64,000 nt of DNA, from contig JAJZXJ010000008.1 in the NCBI GenBank assembly GCA_021802425.1, positions 1 through 64,000 on the forward strand. Direction: 5' to 3'. Shown one piece after another: positions 62,804 through 64,000 of this stretch. Under the pieces are notes generated by a model. That model had not been told where the DNA came from. It saw only the letters and a list, made by a program, of their open reading frames with translations, and ran no database searches. The stretch comes from Acidulodesulfobacterium sp021802425 (GTDB lineage: Bacteria; SZUA-79; Acidulodesulfobacterales; Acidulodesulfobacteraceae). Every line of letters begins with the position of its first letter. Position 1 is the first letter of the stretch. A program made the translations under genes and the position numbers.

Positions 62804-64000
62804 CAACAACATCAAGATAAATTACTTTGAAAAAAAATATGAAACAATGGATTACCCGGAGTTAAAAACTCTTCAGACCGCGAGGCTTAAAGAGACCCTC
62901 AAAACCGTATTCATAAAAAATGATTTTTACAAAAACAAATTAAACGAAGCAGGCATAAAGCATATAAGCGATATCGATAATATTAAAAATATAGACGATA
63001 TTAAAAACTTGCCGTTTACGGCAAAAATAGACCTTGTAAACAATTATCCTTTCGGTATTTTTTCCCGCCCTTTAAAAGACCTGATAAGGATTCATGCTTC
63101 CTCCGGAACTACGGGAAAACCCATTATAGCAGGTTATACAAAACGGGACATCAGGGTATGGTCGCATCTTATGGCTCGTGTTTTATGCGCTGCCGGACTC
63201 GGTAAAAACGATATAGGACAGAATGCTTACGGTTACGGATTATTTACGGGCGGACTCGGCTTCCATTACGGGGCCGAAGCGCTTGGAATGACGATAATTC
63301 CAATGTCAACAGGTTTTACGGAGAGACAGTTTACGATGATGGAAGATATAGGCGCTACAGCCCTTTTTTGCACCCCTTCTTATGCCCTTTTTTTAGGAGA
63401 GGAGATAAATAAATTCATAAAGGATACATCAAAAATAAAATTAAAAAAGGGGATATTCGGCGCAGAACCATGGTCGAACGAATTCAGGCAAAACATAGAA
63501 AACTCGCTTAACATAGATGCCTATGACATTTATGGATTAAGCGAACTTTTGGGTCCCGGAGTCGCTTTTGAATGCGTATATAAAAACGGCCTGCATATAA
63601 ACGAAGATAACTTCCTTCCCGAAATAATAAATCCAAAAACGGGCGATGTCCTTAAGGAAGGTGAACCGGGCGAATTAGTTTTAACGAGTCTAAACAGGGA
63701 GGCTATGCCGCTTATAAGATTCAGAACAAAAGATATAACGAGTTTATATAAAGATAAATGCAAGTGCGGAAGGTCTTTCGTCAGAATGCATAAAATAAAA
63801 GGAAGAACCGACGATATGATTATCTTAAAAGGGGTTAATATCTTCCCTTCCCAAATCGAATCTATAATATTCGGATACGATTACCTTGAACCCGCCTATT
63901 TAATCGAACTTTACACCGACAATCTTCTTGACAAAATGAATGTTATTATCGAGCCGAAACAGGATGTTTTTAACATGGGTGAAAGTAAAATGGACGAATT
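62794..64000 (+). CDS. paaK: Phenylacetate-CoA ligase family protein, cut at the window end
   Basis: An open frame from the ATG at 62794 to the window end (402 codons plus one base, no stop). An AMP-forming acyl-CoA ligase: HASSGTTGKPIIAGY (P-loop), YGYGLFTGGLGFHYGAE, CTPSYALFLGE, YDIYGLSELLGPG, RFRTKDIT, KGRTDDMIILKGVNIFPSQIE. Those are PaaK signatures. Placed directly after iorAB it would interconvert aryl-acetates and their CoA thioesters, either conserving the thioester energy or activating the acids. About 30 C-terminal residues are missing. Confidence 0.93.

Overview
The window looks like part of a metagenome-assembled or draft genome of an AT-rich, Gram-negative, anaerobic bacterium of deltaproteobacterial type. 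The signs are TamA/TamB-like outer-membrane biogenesis proteins, a large set of c-di-GMP signalling proteins, the oxygen-independent cobalamin route, a Tat-exported [NiFe] hydrogenase with its Hyp maturation set, an NAD-linked formate dehydrogenase, and an indolepyruvate:ferredoxin oxidoreductase. The lineage is an inference from gene content and base composition; no rRNA or other taxonomic marker is present. Two runs of exactly 100 N are scaffold joins. One lies inside a signalling gene. The other is flanked by identical 127-bp ends and is almost certainly an unmerged contig overlap.

Layout. 1-4.2 kb: a membrane GGDEF/EAL protein, a secreted Q/N-rich repeat protein and an outer-membrane barrel protein. 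4.2-20.1 kb: a long, tightly packed minus-strand run that starts at a PhoB-type response regulator and continues through a TamB-like protein, an Omp85 protein with about seven POTRA repeats, the cobalamin genes cbiD-cbiET-cbiL-cbiF-cbiG-cbiH, and a UDP-glucuronate decarboxylase-like enzyme. 20.3-26.3 kb: dedA-fdsG-fdsB-fdsA, a formate dehydrogenase whose catalytic subunit carries an FdsD-like tail. 26.4-28.5 kb: a GC-rich, probably imported RhlE helicase and tRNA-Gly. 28.6-40.0 kb: the hydrogenase island, with hypB and hypA divergent from small subunit, large subunit, cytochrome b and maturation protease, followed by hypCDEF on the opposite strand.

40.3-51.9 kb: a TDT-family transporter, a beta-carbonic anhydrase, three more GGDEF proteins, a beta-CASP nuclease, small exported proteins and tRNA-Ala. 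52-60 kb: tRNA-Pro and housekeeping genes (rpe, htpX, scpB), a di-iron metallo-beta-lactamase-fold protein paired with a soluble chemoreceptor (a probable oxygen/iron sensor), a COG2509-type flavoprotein, a universal stress protein, a stand-alone encapsulated-ferritin-like protein and a class II amidotransferase. 60.3-64 kb: iorA-iorB-paaK, the last cut by the window edge.

Together the genes describe an anaerobe that oxidises H2 at the periplasmic face through cytochrome b and formate in the cytoplasm, degrades aromatic 2-oxo acids by ferredoxin reduction, makes its own corrinoid, and senses oxygen and surface or envelope state. The strongest anomalies are a HypA with no zinc-binding domain, a hydrogenase small subunit with Asn in place of a proximal-cluster Cys, a palindromic repeat inserted in frame in cbiD, and an imported helicase with an AT-rich extra N-terminus.
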